Source of the DNA: Synechococcus sp. RS9909 | GTDB lineage: Bacteria; Cyanobacteriota; Cyanobacteriia; PCC-6307; Cyanobiaceae | DNA: 64,000 bases | Direction of reading: 5' to 3' | Assembly: GCF_014279595.1 (NCBI RefSeq) | Contig: NZ_CP047943.1 | Span: forward strand, 1,796,422-1,860,421 | Part shown: positions 1-9,187 of the stretch, piece by piece | How positions within the stretch are numbered: the stretch's first letter is position 1 | Layout of the letters: the number at the start of each line of letters is the position of its first letter | The notes under the pieces: model-generated | Databases searched by the model: none | Told to the model about the DNA's origin: nothing | The model's input: the letters and a program-made list of their open reading frames with translations, nothing else | Translations under genes and position numbers: made by a program

Positions 1-796
1 GTCGATCACTGGCGATCACGATCTGCCGGCCAGCCTCGTGCAGGGCATTGAAGGTGTGAAAGAACTCCTCCTGGGTGTATTCCTTCCCTTCAATGAACTG
101 AATATCATCCACAAGAATCAGATCCGTGGCGCGATAGCGGTCGCGAAACGCCTGCATCCCGTCCTTACGGATCGCCTGAATCAGATCGTTGGTGAAGGTT
201 TCGGTCGACACGTAGGACACGCGGGCGTCGGGATCGATCTCCAAGCGGTAATGCCCGATCGCCTGCATCAGGTGGGTCTTGCCCAGACCCACGCCACCGC
301 AGATAAACAGAGGGTTGAATTCCCGCCCGGGTGATTCCGCCACCGCGAGGGCGGCGGCATGGGCCATGCGGCTGTTGGGGCCCACCACAAACCGGTTGAA
401 CACGTAGCGCATGTTCAAACCGGGCAGCCGCCGCGGTGCTGCGCCAGAGGCTGCGGCTGTGGTGGTGGTTGTGGGGTTGGCGGTCGCCGCCGGAGCCACC
501 CCAGCGGCCTGGGACTGGGCGGCTTGGGGCGGATCGGCCGCCGCCTCCTCCCGGGCCAGCACGGTCACCGTGACCGGAGCACCATGCAGGTCACTGGCCA
601 CCTCGGCGATGGTGGCCACGTAGTTCTTGCGCAGCCAGTTGCTCGCGAAGCTGTTGGGGGCCTGAAGCGTGAGTTCGCCATCGGCGAAGGCGCTGCAGCG
701 GGCCGGCCGGATCCAGGTTTCAAACGTGGGCTTGCTGAGGCTCGACTGGAGGGCGTGCTGCACCTTGTTCCACAGCTCGCTGCCGGTCAGCACCAC
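1..796 (-). CDS. dnaA: Chromosomal replication initiator protein DnaA (N-terminal part, cut by window start)
   Basis: DnaA is the AAA+ ATPase that opens the replication origin. About 265 residues are visible and the C-terminal DNA-binding domain lies outside the window. The reverse strand reads an N-terminal DnaA domain (ELWNKVQ near the start, then a WIRPARC stretch), a Pro/Ala-rich linker, and the ATPase core. The core shows the Walker A region [15 protein letters not shown] and the Walker B stretch [15 protein letters not shown] place the start at a GTG (794-796) because an in-frame TAG lies a few codons upstream. A purine-rich AGGAAA lies just before it. The next gene is divergent, with a gap of 91 bases. 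I saw no cluster of DnaA boxes in that gap, so it does not look like oriC. Confidence 0.93.
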   Translation of the reverse strand, partial: MVLTGSELWNKVQHALQSSLSKPTFETWIRPARCSAFADGELTLQAPNSFASNWLRKNYVATIAEVASDLHGAPVTVTVLAREEAAADPPQAAQSQAAGVAPAATANPTTTTTAAASGAAPRRLPGLNMRYVFNRFVVGPNSRMAHAAALAVAESPGREFNPLFICGGVGLGKTHLMQAIGHYRLEIDPDARVSYVSTETFTNDLIQAIRKDGMQAFRDRYRATDLILVDDIQFIEGKEYTQEEFFHTFNALHEAGRQIVIASDR

Positions 797-887
797 ACCC
801 TCAAGTTTCCTGGAGAGCCGAATCTACGCACCCCAAGCCGGTTGGTCCGTCTTTAATGAGACCCTCGTCTCCGATCGCAGCAACGCC

Positions 888-2045
888 ATGGCCCCCGCCG
901 CGCACCCCTCCAGGCAGCGCCTTCTCCGCTGGTTGGGACTCAGCGTCATGGGCCTGGGGTTGACGGGTTGTGATCCCTCCTGGCGTCAGCGCCTCGGCCT
1001 CGATTCCAAACCCGACACCAGCAGCCCCGCCCCCGTCGTCAGCGATGGGCCGCGCTCGGCGCCGCTACAACCGGGCAGAAACGTGATCGTGTCGGCGGTG
1101 GAACGGGTCGGCCCGGCCGTGGTGCGGATCGACACCGTGAAACGAATCAGCAACCCGCTGGGGAACCTGTTCGGCGCGGGGCCCTCGATTCAGCAACAGG
1201 CGGGGCAGGGATCAGGCTTCATCACCCGATCCGACGGCCTGATCTTCACCAACGCCCATGTGGTGGAAGGGGCCGACCAGGTGTCGGTGACCCTCCCCGA
1301 TGGCCGCAGCTACAACGGCAAGGTGCTGGGGGGAGATCCACTCACGGATGTGGCCGTGGTGAAAGTGGTGGCCGAGAAGCTGCCGGTGGCCCCCCTGGGA
1401 AATTCCGATGACCTCAAACCCGGGGAATGGGCGATTGCCATCGGCAACCCGCTGGGGCTGAACAACACCGTCACCGCCGGCATCATCAGCGCCGTGGAAC
1501 GCACCAACGCGGTGGGGGCAGGCCAGCGGGTGCCCTACATCCAGACCGATGCGGCCGTGAATCCAGGCAACAGCGGCGGGCCGCTGATCAACGCATCCGG
1601 ACAGGTGATCGGGATCAACACCGCCATCCGCCAGGCCCCGGGGGCCGGCCTCAGCTTCGCGATTCCGATCAACCTGGCCAAGCGGATCGCCCAGCAGATC
1701 ATCAGCACAGGCCAGGCCTCCCACCCCTTCATCGGCGTGCGACTCCAGAGTCTCACCCCCCAGCTGGCCCGTGAGATCAACGCCACCAGCCAATCCTGCC
1801 GCGTCCCGGAAGTGAATGGAGTGCTGGTGATTGAAGTGGTGGAGGACAGCCCCGCGTCCCGGGCCGGAATCCGGCCCTGCGATCTCATCCGCAGCGTCAA
1901 CGGTGAAGCGGTGAAGGACCCCTCCCAGGTGCAGCTGGCCGTGGATCGGGGCCGGGTCGGCCAGCCGATGCCCCTCAGCGTGGAACGGGATGGCAACACC
2001 CAAACGCTGACGGTGCGTCCTGCGGAACTGCCCCGGGAGGGATGA
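888..2045 (+). CDS. HtrA/HhoA-type trypsin-like serine protease with PDZ domain
   Basis: This is a periplasmic or membrane-anchored Deg/HtrA protease of 385 residues that degrades damaged envelope proteins. An N-terminal hydrophobic segment ends in a lipobox-like LTGC (Cys28), which suggests a lipoprotein. The protease domain has the full triad: His124 in TNAHVV, Asp154 in PLTDVAVV and Ser229 in NPGNSGGPL. A single PDZ domain covers roughly residues 280-378, so the layout is DegQ/Hho-like. The ATG at 888 is chosen because it begins the signal peptide. An in-frame ATG at 669 would lie inside the divergent dnaA. The stop overlaps the next start as ATGA, so the next gene is probably cotranscribed. 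Which of HhoA, HhoB or HtrA it is cannot be settled here. Confidence 0.9.
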   Translation: MAPAAHPSRQRLLRWLGLSVMGLGLTGCDPSWRQRLGLDSKPDTSSPAPVVSDGPRSAPLQPGRNVIVSAVERVGPAVVRIDTVKRISNPLGNLFGAGPSIQQQAGQGSGFITRSDGLIFTNAHVVEGADQVSVTLPDGRSYNGKVLGGDPLTDVAVVKVVAEKLPVAPLGNSDDLKPGEWAIAIGNPLGLNNTVTAGIISAVERTNAVGAGQRVPYIQTDAAVNPGNSGGPLINASGQVIGINTAIRQAPGAGLSFAIPINLAKRIAQQIISTGQASHPFIGVRLQSLTPQLAREINATSQSCRVPEVNGVLVIEVVEDSPASRAGIRPCDLIRSVNGEAVKDPSQVQLAVDRGRVGQPMPLSVERDGNTQTLTVRPAELPREG

Positions 2046-2707
2046 ACGGCACCGACTGCAGCGCCGCCCACCGGCCCGTGGTGGTGATCATGGGGCGCTG
2101 GCCGGCCGAGGGGCGCTGCAAGCGTCGGCTGTCGCACGGCGTGGGAGCCCAGAGGGCGGCGGCGATCCAGCGGCGTCTCAGCCATCACAGCCTGGCCGTG
2201 GCCTGTGCCCTCGATCAGGCGGGGCATGTGCACCTGCGCGTCGCCCTCTCCGGCTGCGGCAGCAAAGCGGCCCGTCGCTGGCTGGGGCGACGCGCAGGCA
2301 CCCCAACGCTCCAGGGAGCCGGCGGGCTGGGGGAGCGCATGCGCCGCCAGCTGCTGCAGGCCCAGCGGCGCCACCGCGGCAGCGCCATCCTCCTGATCGG
2401 CAGCGACCTTCCGGGCCTGGAGGGCCGCGACCTGATGGCAGCCCTGGACGCACTGCAGCACCACCCCCTGGTGCTGGGTCCGGCGGCGGATGGGGGCTAC
2501 TGGCTGTTGGGCCTCCAAACGCACCTGCTGCAGCCGGTGGTGAGCTGGCCCTTCAGCGCCATGCCCTGGGGCAGCGAGCGGGTGCTGGCGATCACCCGGC
2601 AACGGGCCAGGGCCCAGGGGCTGGATCCCTGGCTGCTCTCCACCCGCAACGACCTGGATCGGATCGATGACCTGAGCCCGTGGCTGGCCTCCGGCGTCCA
2701 TGGCTGA
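2042..2707 (+). CDS. TIGR04282/DUF2064-family glycosyltransferase-fold protein
   Basis: The 221-residue protein resembles the DUF2064/TIGR04282 family, a nucleotide-diphospho-sugar transferase fold. Members are often annotated as arsenosugar biosynthesis glycosyltransferases because of gene context in some bacteria. Visible features are an early VVVIMGRWPAEGRCKRRL stretch in the nucleotide-binding position, LLIGSDLPGL in mid-protein (an acidic metal or sugar site), and VLGPAADGGYWLLGL, which is typical of the family. It overlaps the protease upstream by 4 bases and the TIGR04283-type gene downstream by 8 bases, so the three probably form one transcript. The sequence supports the fold and family. 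The substrate is unknown. Confidence 0.82.
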   Translation: MNGTDCSAAHRPVVVIMGRWPAEGRCKRRLSHGVGAQRAAAIQRRLSHHSLAVACALDQAGHVHLRVALSGCGSKAARRWLGRRAGTPTLQGAGGLGERMRRQLLQAQRRHRGSAILLIGSDLPGLEGRDLMAALDALQHHPLVLGPAADGGYWLLGLQTHLLQPVVSWPFSAMPWGSERVLAITRQRARAQGLDPWLLSTRNDLDRIDDLSPWLASGVHG

Positions 2708-3428
2708 CGACCGCGCCCTGCCAGCACCACCTCCCCTGAGCGTGGTGATCCCCTGCCTGAATGAGGCGGAGCGGCTGTCCTTGCTGCTGGCGGATCTGCA
2801 ACGCTGGCCGGCCGGATACGAACTGTTGCTGGTGGATGGGGGAAGCACCGATCGCAGTGCCGCCAATGCCGCCCTGGCGGGGGCCCGGGTGCTGAGCAGC
2901 ACGCCCCCCTGCCGCGGCAGGCAATTGGCCACCGGGGCGCATCGGGCCCAGCACTCCTGGCTCCTGTTTCTTCACGCCGACAGCCGCCTGCCGCCCGACT
3001 GGGCGGAGTGCGTGAGCCGGGCGATCAGCCGGGCGGCCCACCACGCCGATGCCGAGATGGGCACCGCCTGGTTCTTCCGCCTGAGGATTGCCCCCAGCAC
3101 CGCCGCCCGACGTCTGCTGGAATGGGCCGTGCAGCTGCGGAGCCAGCTGGGCCAGACCCCCTACGGCGACCAGGGCCTGCTGATTCACCGGCGTCTCTAC
3201 GACGCCTGCGGGGGCTTTGCGCCGATCTCCCTGATGGAAGACCTGGATCTGGTGTTGCGCATCGGCCGGCGAGCTCACCTGCAGAGCCTGCCCTGCCCGA
3301 TCAGCACCGATGGTCGACGCTGGGACCGCTGCGGCGTCATCCGACGCAGCTGGCAGAACGCGCGGCTGCGACGACGCTGGCGCCAGGGAGAGCCACCCGA
3401 ACGCCTGGCCGTTCTCTACGCCCGCTGA
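2700..3428 (+). CDS. TIGR04283-family glycosyltransferase (GT2)
   Basis: This 242-residue family 2 glycosyltransferase has the family start SVVIPCLNEAERL at about residue 14. The sugar-nucleotide motif LLVDGGSTDRS follows, then LFLHADSRLP as the DxD-like site, and a late LMEDLDLVLRI acidic motif. TIGR04282 and TIGR04283 proteins commonly sit as a pair, as they do here with an 8-base overlap. The pair is often labelled arsenosugar biosynthesis, but no arsenic methylation gene lies nearby, so I do not infer that substrate. There is no clear transmembrane segment, so it is probably cytoplasmic or peripheral. It ends 8 bases before the stop of the convergent GNAT gene. Confidence 0.85.
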   Translation: MADDRALPAPPPLSVVIPCLNEAERLSLLLADLQRWPAGYELLLVDGGSTDRSAANAALAGARVLSSTPPCRGRQLATGAHRAQHSWLLFLHADSRLPPDWAECVSRAISRAAHHADAEMGTAWFFRLRIAPSTAARRLLEWAVQLRSQLGQTPYGDQGLLIHRRLYDACGGFAPISLMEDLDLVLRIGRRAHLQSLPCPISTDGRRWDRCGVIRRSWQNARLRRRWRQGEPPERLAVLYAR

Positions 3429-3436
3429 AACGGGGC

Positions 3437-3907
3437 TCAGCTGGCATACCAGAAGCCGCAACGATGCCCATTCGGCTCCAGTTCCCAACCGAGGCGCTCA
3501 TAGAACGGCAGCACGCCGGGGTCGGCGAACAGGGTGACCCGTTCGGTTCCCATCGCACGCAGGGCATCGAGCAGATAATCCATCAACTGCCGGCCCAGGC
3601 CGGCCCCTTGATAGAGCGGATGGATGGCCACATCCCAGATCGTGGCCTCAAGCACCCCATCCCCGGTGCAACGGGCAAACCCGATCAGCCGGGGCACCCG
3701 GGGGTCATGACGCCAGAGCCCAACGGTGATCAGGCTGTTCTCCAGGGCGCGTCGGACCCGGCGCACGGGCCGCCGGCTCCAGCCCACCGCCTCAAGCAGA
3801 CGCTCCAGCTCGACGAGATCCAGGGGTCTGGAGCGGCTGAACACCAGGCTCACCTGGGGATTCGGAGACGCGCAGAGACGGGCGTTCTCGCCGTAGGCCT
3901 GCACCAT
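3437..3907 (-). CDS. GNAT family N-acetyltransferase
   Basis: The 156-residue protein is a Gcn5-related acetyltransferase, which moves an acetyl group from acetyl-CoA to an amine. The acetyl-CoA pyrophosphate-binding motif is visible as HPLYQGAGLGRQLMDYLL (R/Q-x-x-G-x-G/A). It is preceded by the beta-strand ATIWDVAI and followed by VTLFADPGVLPFYERLGWE, the usual GNAT C-terminal strand and helix. I choose the ATG at 3905-3907 (MVQAYGEN). The open frame runs further upstream but there overlaps the divergent hydrolase and reads as low-complexity shadow. The substrate cannot be deduced. It converges on the glycosyltransferase gene. Confidence 0.85.
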   Translation of the reverse strand: MVQAYGENARLCASPNPQVSLVFSRSRPLDLVELERLLEAVGWSRRPVRRVRRALENSLITVGLWRHDPRVPRLIGFARCTGDGVLEATIWDVAIHPLYQGAGLGRQLMDYLLDALRAMGTERVTLFADPGVLPFYERLGWELEPNGHRCGFWYAS

Positions 3908-3995
3908 CGACTGCGACGTGAGCGGTGGTGCGCTGATCACCCAAGCCTTGCGAATCGGTTCCGATCCTGACGCATCACCCCGTTCTCCGGTCAGC

Positions 3996-4796
3996 ATGGA
4001 ATCCCCGCTGCGGCCGATGCCTGTCCAGCCTTCCCCGGTTCCGCTGCTGGTCGGCATCCACGGCTGGATGCTCAGCCGCAAGGTCTGGGCAGCGTTTGAA
4101 CCGGTCTGGGCGGACATGTCGCCCACCGCTGGAGGCGAGGCGACCATGCCCCTGTGGTGTCCGGATCTGCCGGGGTTCGGGGAACGGCATCGCCCCACGG
4201 CCCTGCTGCCCACCCTGGCGGCCTATGGCCGCTGGCTCGCGGATCAGGCCCTCGCAAAGGCTGGTCCTCGCCCGATCGTCTTGATGGGCCATTCCCTTGG
4301 GGCGAGTGTGGCCCTGCATGCGGCCCGGGTGCTCGAGCACCACACGCCGGGGCGTCTCCATGCCCTGGTGCTGATTGCTGCCGGTGGCGGCATCTACCAG
4401 CCGCGGCCGTTCCAGCGCCTGCGCCGCGGCGGCCGCCTGGTGGTGCGGCTGCGCCCCCGGCTCCCCCTGGCACTCGGTCCGTTTCAGGCGGAGGAACGCG
4501 CTGCCCTCGGCCTGTTGATGAACAGCACCTGCCGGGGGGCGATCCGACAAATTCCCAACCTGGTGGCCGACCTGCCGGTAGCCAATCTCTGGATCAGCGG
4601 CAGTGACGACCGCGTCATGGAGCCGGGCTACGTGCGCCATCTCGCCAGCTACAGCCCGCGGCATGCGCTGATCCATCTGGAGGGTTGCGGCCATCTGCCG
4701 ATGCAATCCCACGCCAGCGAGCTGGCCGGGGCGATCCATGGCTGGCTTCAGAGCTTGGCCAGCCCGCGCTCCTGCAGCTCGGCCAGCTCGGCATAA
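3996..4796 (+). CDS. Alpha/beta-fold hydrolase
   Basis: The 266-residue protein is an alpha/beta hydrolase. It has the oxyanion-side motif GIHGWMLSRKVW near residue 20, the nucleophile elbow LMGHSLGAS with Ser100, a likely acid in ISGSDDRV (Asp204 or Asp205), and His233 in EGCGHLPMQSH. A cap-like Arg-rich insertion lies around residues 135-165. The start is ATG 3996; ATG 4017 is an alternative that keeps all motifs. The last 49 bases run into the 3' end of the convergent ABC transporter gene and encode a Ser/Ala-rich tail, so the end is unusual but set by the only stop. The substrate is unknown. Confidence 0.85.
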   Translation: MESPLRPMPVQPSPVPLLVGIHGWMLSRKVWAAFEPVWADMSPTAGGEATMPLWCPDLPGFGERHRPTALLPTLAAYGRWLADQALAKAGPRPIVLMGHSLGASVALHAARVLEHHTPGRLHALVLIAAGGGIYQPRPFQRLRRGGRLVVRLRPRLPLALGPFQAEERAALGLLMNSTCRGAIRQIPNLVADLPVANLWISGSDDRVMEPGYVRHLASYSPRHALIHLEGCGHLPMQSHASELAGAIHGWLQSLASPRSCSSASSA

Positions 4797-6604
4797 AGAC
4801 CGCCGAGCGCACGCAACTCCCGATGGGTGCCTTGCTCGATCAGGCGACCACGCCGCAACACCAAGATCCGATCCGCCGCTTCCACGGTCGCCAGGCGGTG
4901 GGCGATCACCACAGCCGTGCGGCGTTCAAGCAGGCGATCGAGATCACGCTGCAGGGTGGCCTCGGTGGAGGGATCCATGAAGGCGGTGGCCTCATCCATC
5001 ACCAGCACCGTGGGATTGCGGATCGCCACCCGGGCCACCGCGAGAAGCTGACGCTCACCAGACGACAGGTTGCCGCCCCGTTCCCGCAACGGGGAGTTCA
5101 AGCCTTCAGGCAACCGGGCCAACAGGGGTTCGAGGCCGAGATCCCGGCAAATCTGCTGGAGGCGCTCATCATCGATCGGCACATCCAGGCGCAGGTTATC
5201 GGCCACATTGCCGCTGAAAAGAAAGGTGTCCTGCAACACCACCCCCAGCTGCCGGCGCAACTCCGGCACGGACCAATCACGAATGTCCTGGCCGTCGAGC
5301 AAGATCCTGCCCTGCTGGGGTTCATACAACCGGCAGAGCAGACGGATCACCGTGCTTTTGCCGGATCCCGTCGGCCCCACCAGGGCCACATGCTCGCCGG
5401 CGGCAATCCGGAAACTGAGATCGCGAAGGATCGGCTCATCGGGGCGATAGGCAAAACTCACGTTCTCAAAAACCACCTCGCCGCGACGGGCCGGCAGGGC
5501 CACGAGGTGGGCTGGCGTGGTGCTGGAGCGACGCGACGCCGTGGTCCCGCCCAGGGGGTGATCAACCTCGCCCAGGGTGTGGTCAACGATGTCGAGGGGC
5601 TCCTCGAGCAGTTCGCCGATGCGCTCCACGGCCGTCAGGCCCCCCTGAATCTGGGTGAAGCGTTCAGCTAACTGACGCAGGGGGTCAAACAATCGCTGCG
5701 AATAGAGGATGAACGTGGTCAGGGTGCCCAGACCGATCGCCCCGGCGGTCACCATCCAGCCGCCAAGCGCCAGAACCACGGCCACAGCCCCGAGCGCCAC
5801 CCACTCGATGAAGGCGGAGATGCTGCTGTCGAAGAAGATCGTGCCATTCACAGCACGGCGGTAGGCCTGTCCGGTGTGGGCAAAACGGGCGCTGTTCGCC
5901 GCCTCTCGCCGGAACATCTGCACCACATCCAGGCCCTGCAGGTTTTCCTGAAAGTCAGCGTTCAGCTGCGACAACTCCTCGCGCACCCGGTAGTTGGCCT
6001 TCCGGAAGCGCCGTTGCAACCAGAGAATGGTGAGAACCACCGGCACCTGGGACACCAGCAGCAACAGCCCGAGACGCCATTCCACCAACAGCATGGTGAT
6101 CGCAATCACCAGGAGGGTCACCAGGTCGCCGAGCACGCCGACGGCACCGCTGCCGAACACCTCCGCGAGAGCATCGACATCGCTGGTGAGCCGGGTGAGT
6201 AACTTGCCGACCGGCATCCGGTCGTGAAAGCGAAGCGACAACTGCATCGCATGCGAAAACAGATCGTTGCGGATCCGGGCCGTGAGGCGCTGCCCGACCG
6301 CCTGAATATTGAACGACTGAAATCCCTGCAGACCCAGGCGCAACAACACCGACACCAGCAGCGTGATCACCAGCAGGCGGACCGCCACCGGCGTGTCGAG
6401 CGACTGCAACAGGGGAAGCACCGATTCGTTGGTGGCACCGCCCGTGCGCCGCAGCACGGCAATCGCCTGGCCGACCAGGAGGGGTTGGATCGCACCGGCC
6501 AGGGCCACCGGCAGGAGCAACACGAGGGTGAGCGTGAGCCGGCGTCGATCGCGGCCGAGATAGCGACCGAGCCGCGTGACGCGCTGCAGATCAGAGCCGG
6601 CCAT
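4748..6604 (-). CDS. ABC transporter, fused permease and ATPase (exporter type)
   Basis: This is a half-transporter of 618 residues that works as a dimer in the inner membrane. The N-terminal transmembrane domain (about residues 20-310) has several hydrophobic helices and a coupling-helix region. The ATPase domain shows Walker A GPTGSGKST (410-418), Q-loop VVLQDTFLFSG, signature LSSGERQ (513-519), Walker B VLVMDEA with Glu538, and the H-loop in VVIAHRLATV. This is the MsbA/MdlB-like lipid or drug exporter layout, but the cargo cannot be read from the sequence. Its ATG overlaps the hisG stop (ATGA), so it is probably cotranscribed with hisG. Its 3' end overlaps the convergent hydrolase by 49 bases. 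Confidence 0.93.
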   Translation of the reverse strand: MAGSDLQRVTRLGRYLGRDRRRLTLTLVLLLPVALAGAIQPLLVGQAIAVLRRTGGATNESVLPLLQSLDTPVAVRLLVITLLVSVLLRLGLQGFQSFNIQAVGQRLTARIRNDLFSHAMQLSLRFHDRMPVGKLLTRLTSDVDALAEVFGSGAVGVLGDLVTLLVIAITMLLVEWRLGLLLLVSQVPVVLTILWLQRRFRKANYRVREELSQLNADFQENLQGLDVVQMFRREAANSARFAHTGQAYRRAVNGTIFFDSSISAFIEWVALGAVAVVLALGGWMVTAGAIGLGTLTTFILYSQRLFDPLRQLAERFTQIQGGLTAVERIGELLEEPLDIVDHTLGEVDHPLGGTTASRRSSTTPAHLVALPARRGEVVFENVSFAYRPDEPILRDLSFRIAAGEHVALVGPTGSGKSTVIRLLCRLYEPQQGRILLDGQDIRDWSVPELRRQLGVVLQDTFLFSGNVADNLRLDVPIDDERLQQICRDLGLEPLLARLPEGLNSPLRERGGNLSSGERQLLAVARVAIRNPTVLVMDEATAFMDPSTEATLQRDLDRLLERRTAVVIAHRLATVEAADRILVLRRGRLIEQGTHRELRALGGLYAELAELQERGLAKL

Positions 6605-7275
6605 CAGGCTGCTGCCGCCGGATGGCCGGCGGACGACCGCATCGCTTCCACGATGGCGCCCAGCTCACCGCGATCGAGCCGTAGCGACAGGGGGTGGCCC
6701 ACCAGCCTGGCGGTGGAATGAAACAGGTCTTCAATCGCGATCAGGCCGTTGTCCCGCAGGGTTCTGCCGGTGGCCACCAGGTCGACGATCGCTTCGGCGA
6801 TGCCGGTGATCGGCCCGAGCTCCACGGATCCGGTGAGATGCACCAGTTCGACCGGCAGATCGAGGGCATCGAAATAGGTGCGGGCGCAGTGGATGAATTT
6901 GCTGGCAACGCGGCAATGGGGAGGCAGATCGGCGGCGCTGCGATAGCCGCTGCCGTCCTTCACCGCCACCGACATGCGACAGCCGCCGAAGCCCAGATCC
7001 ACCAGCTGGGCAACGGGCATCTGGTGTTCCCGCAGCACGTCGTAACCAACCACTCCCAACTGGGCCTGGCCATAGGCCACATACACCGGCACGTCGCCGT
7101 TGCGCACCAGCAGAGCCCGGGCCTTGCCGCAGGCGGACGGCACCATCAACTGGCGATTGTCGGGGTCGAGGACGGCGCTGAAATCCAGCCCTGCCGCAGC
7201 GAACCGAGCGACGGAATCCTTCAAGAGCGCTCCCTTGGCCAGGGCGACGGTGATCATGGAGTGATGCGTCGACAT
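6604..7275 (-). CDS. hisG: ATP phosphoribosyltransferase, short form
   Basis: HisG catalyses the first step of histidine synthesis, joining ATP and PRPP. The 223-residue length is that of the short, catalytic-only form that needs HisZ as regulatory partner; no hisZ lies in this window. Recognisable segments are [12 protein letters not shown] at the N-terminus, [18 protein letters not shown], and the PRPP-binding loop [18 protein letters not shown]. Two starts are possible: ATG 7275 (MSTHHS...) or ATG 7257 (MITVALAKG), the latter matching the usual family start more closely. It is divergent from the glyoxalase gene, with a gap of only 11-29 bases. The downstream ABC gene overlaps its stop. Confidence 0.93.
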   Translation of the reverse strand: MSTHHSMITVALAKGALLKDSVARFAAAGLDFSAVLDPDNRQLMVPSACGKARALLVRNGDVPVYVAYGQAQLGVVGYDVLREHQMPVAQLVDLGFGGCRMSVAVKDGSGYRSAADLPPHCRVASKFIHCARTYFDALDLPVELVHLTGSVELGPITGIAEAIVDLVATGRTLRDNGLIAIEDLFHSTARLVGHPLSLRLDRGELGAIVEAMRSSAGHPAAAA

Positions 7276-7286
7276 GGACTTTAACG

Positions 7287-8045
7287 ATGCCCCCTGCTGC
7301 CGAGGTGCGCGATGGCCTGCACGCCCTGCCCGTGCTCCAGGACAACATCGTCTGGATCTGGGTGGCCGGAGATCGGGCGGTGGTGGTTGACCCCGCCGTG
7401 GCCGCGGAGGTGATCGCCTGGCTCGACGCCCGCGCGCTCCGGTTGGACGCGGTGCTCCAGACCCATCACCACGCCGATCACATCGGCGGCACGCCGGCAC
7501 TGCTGCAACGCTGGCCAGAGGCGGCGGTGCTGGCCGCCGCCAACGATCGAGACCGGATCCCGTTCCAGACCCTGTCGGTGCGGGAAGGCGAGCGGATTCC
7601 CCTGCTCGACGGGGAGCTTGAGGTGATGGAGGTTCCCGCCCACACCCGTGCCCACATCGCCTTTGTGCTCACCCCCAGCGATGGAGGCCCAGCGGCCCTC
7701 TTCTGCGGCGACACCCTGTTCAGCGGCGGTTGCGGTCGCCTGTTTGAGGGCACAGCCGCCGACATGCATCGCGCCCTGCAGCGCTTCAGCCGTCTACCGT
7801 CCGACACCACCGTGCATTGCGCCCACGAATACACCGAAGCCAACCTGCGCTGGGCTGCAGCGCTGCAACCAACGAACGAGGCGATTCAACAGCGCTTGAG
7901 GGCGGTGCAGGCCCTGCGCCGAGAGGGGGGCTGCAGCCTGCCCAGCACGATCGCGATCGAACGGGAAACCAATCTGATGCTGCGGGCCGCCGATGCGGAG
8001 GAGCTGGGGACGCTGCGCCAGCACAAGGATCACTGGAGGGGCTGA
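7287..8045 (+). CDS. gloB: Hydroxyacylglutathione hydrolase (glyoxalase II)
   Basis: Glyoxalase II hydrolyses S-lactoylglutathione to lactate and glutathione, completing methylglyoxal detoxification. The 252-residue protein is a metallo-beta-lactamase fold enzyme. It has the binuclear metal motif [10 protein letters not shown] (59-68), a further His in [11 protein letters not shown], the Asp in [19 protein letters not shown], and a late His in [15 protein letters not shown]. The last two stretches are the glyoxalase II-specific glutathione and metal signatures. The length is normal for the family. It starts back-to-back with hisG and ends 7 bases before the convergent ABC ATPase gene. Confidence 0.94.
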   Translation: MPPAAEVRDGLHALPVLQDNIVWIWVAGDRAVVVDPAVAAEVIAWLDARALRLDAVLQTHHHADHIGGTPALLQRWPEAAVLAAANDRDRIPFQTLSVREGERIPLLDGELEVMEVPAHTRAHIAFVLTPSDGGPAALFCGDTLFSGGCGRLFEGTAADMHRALQRFSRLPSDTTVHCAHEYTEANLRWAAALQPTNEAIQQRLRAVQALRREGGCSLPSTIAIERETNLMLRAADAEELGTLRQHKDHWRG

Positions 8046-8052
8046 AGCGATC

Positions 8053-9144
8053 TCAGCTGGAGGCCAAGGCCAGCAGCGGCAGACGCTGGGGATAGAGCAC
8101 CACCGCCTCACCCGGTGACAGCTCCAGGCGGCAGCGGGTGCCGCGCCGGTAGTCGCTTTGCAAGGGTAGGCGCAGCCGCAGCTGACGCGATCCCACCTCC
8201 ACCCGATACAGCCATTCGCGTCCGAGAAATTCCCGACCCATCACGCAGGCCTCAGCCGACGCATCCGGGACCAGGCGAATGGCGGCCGGATCGATCAGCA
8301 CCGAGGCCTCGGCCAGATCGTCGGGACAGATCCCGGCGGGCATCGGGAAGCGGCCCAGGGGGCAGACCAGATGGCCACCAGCGTCGGCGTGCACCGGCAG
8401 CAGATTGCCCTGAAGCACGAAACGGCCCACGAATGGCGTCGCCGGTTGCTCCACGAGGGTGCGGGGCGACGCACATTGATGAATGATGCCGTTCTGCATC
8501 ACCGCGACCCGATCGCAGATCGCCAGGGCCTCCCCGGGATCGTGGGTCACGAGGACGCCCGAAGTGCCGCAACGGCTGAGCACGGCGGGCAATTCACTGC
8601 GCAGACGCAGGCGCACCTCCACATCGAGATTGGAGAAAGGTTCATCGAGCAAAACCACAGCGGGAGCGGGCGCCAGGGCCCTGGCCAGGGCCAGCCGCTG
8701 GCGCTGACCACCGGAGAGTTCATGGGGATAGCGGGCGGTGAGCCGCTCAAGACCCAGCAGCTCCAGCAGCCAGGACGCCCGGCTGGTGTCCTGCCCCCTG
8801 CGCAGGCCGAACACCGTGTTCTCCCACGCGGTGAGGTGGGGAAAGAGGGCGTAGTCCTGAAAGACCATGCCCACACCACGCCGTTCCGGGGGCAGACAGC
8901 GCTGAGCATCGGCGGCGATCTGCCCCTGCAGGAACACCTCCCCCCGGGAGGGCTCCTCAAAGCCGGCGATCAGGCGCAGGAGGGTGGTCTTGCCGCAACC
9001 GGAGGGGCCGAGCAACCCCACCAGCTCTCCCGCCGCCAGGCTCAGATCGATGCCCTTCAGCGTCCAATCGCTGTCGCGTCCCGGGTAGCGGTGCCAAAGG
9101 CCCGACACCGCAACCGGCGCGGCCTCTGATCCGCGACCCTCCAT
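8053..9144 (-). CDS. ABC transporter ATP-binding protein, ferric-iron/FbpC type
   Basis: The 363-residue stand-alone ATPase subunit has Walker A GPSGCGKTT, the Q-loop region GMVFQDYALFPHLTAWENTVFGL, signature LSGGQRQRLALARAL, Walker B VVLLDEPFSNLD and a C-terminal TOBE-like domain after about residue 240. The Q-loop text and length match the FbpC/FutC group of ferric-iron importers, though related spermidine or sulfate ATPases look similar. The matching permease and binding protein are not nearby. I choose ATG 9144 (MEGRGSE). An ATG at 9189 would overlap the divergent ridA start. It ends 7 bases from gloB. Confidence 0.86.
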   Translation of the reverse strand: MEGRGSEAAPVAVSGLWHRYPGRDSDWTLKGIDLSLAAGELVGLLGPSGCGKTTLLRLIAGFEEPSRGEVFLQGQIAADAQRCLPPERRGVGMVFQDYALFPHLTAWENTVFGLRRGQDTSRASWLLELLGLERLTARYPHELSGGQRQRLALARALAPAPAVVLLDEPFSNLDVEVRLRLRSELPAVLSRCGTSGVLVTHDPGEALAICDRVAVMQNGIIHQCASPRTLVEQPATPFVGRFVLQGNLLPVHADAGGHLVCPLGRFPMPAGICPDDLAEASVLIDPAAIRLVPDASAEACVMGREFLGREWLYRVEVGSRQLRLRLPLQSDYRRGTRCRLELSPGEAVVLYPQRLPLLALASS

Positions 9145-9187
9145 AGTCCTCAGGGGCGATGATGCCCGCTCATTCTGCGACCCGACC

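Noticed and set aside
669-887. N-terminal extension of the HtrA-type protease from ATG 669
   Set aside because: It lies antisense within dnaA and has no protease or signal character. The lipoprotein signal begins at 888.
797-887. Replication origin next to dnaA
   Set aside because: No DnaA boxes (TTATCCACA-like) or AT-rich unwinding region were seen in the 91-base gap.
2042-3428. Arsenosugar biosynthesis operon
   Set aside because: The two gene families carry that label, but no arsenite methyltransferase or arsenic resistance gene is nearby, so only the fold is claimed.
3008-3970. 320-residue ORF on the plus strand
   Set aside because: It overlaps the GT2 and GNAT genes in another frame, is Arg/Pro/Ala-rich and has no domain. 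It is a GC-rich shadow.
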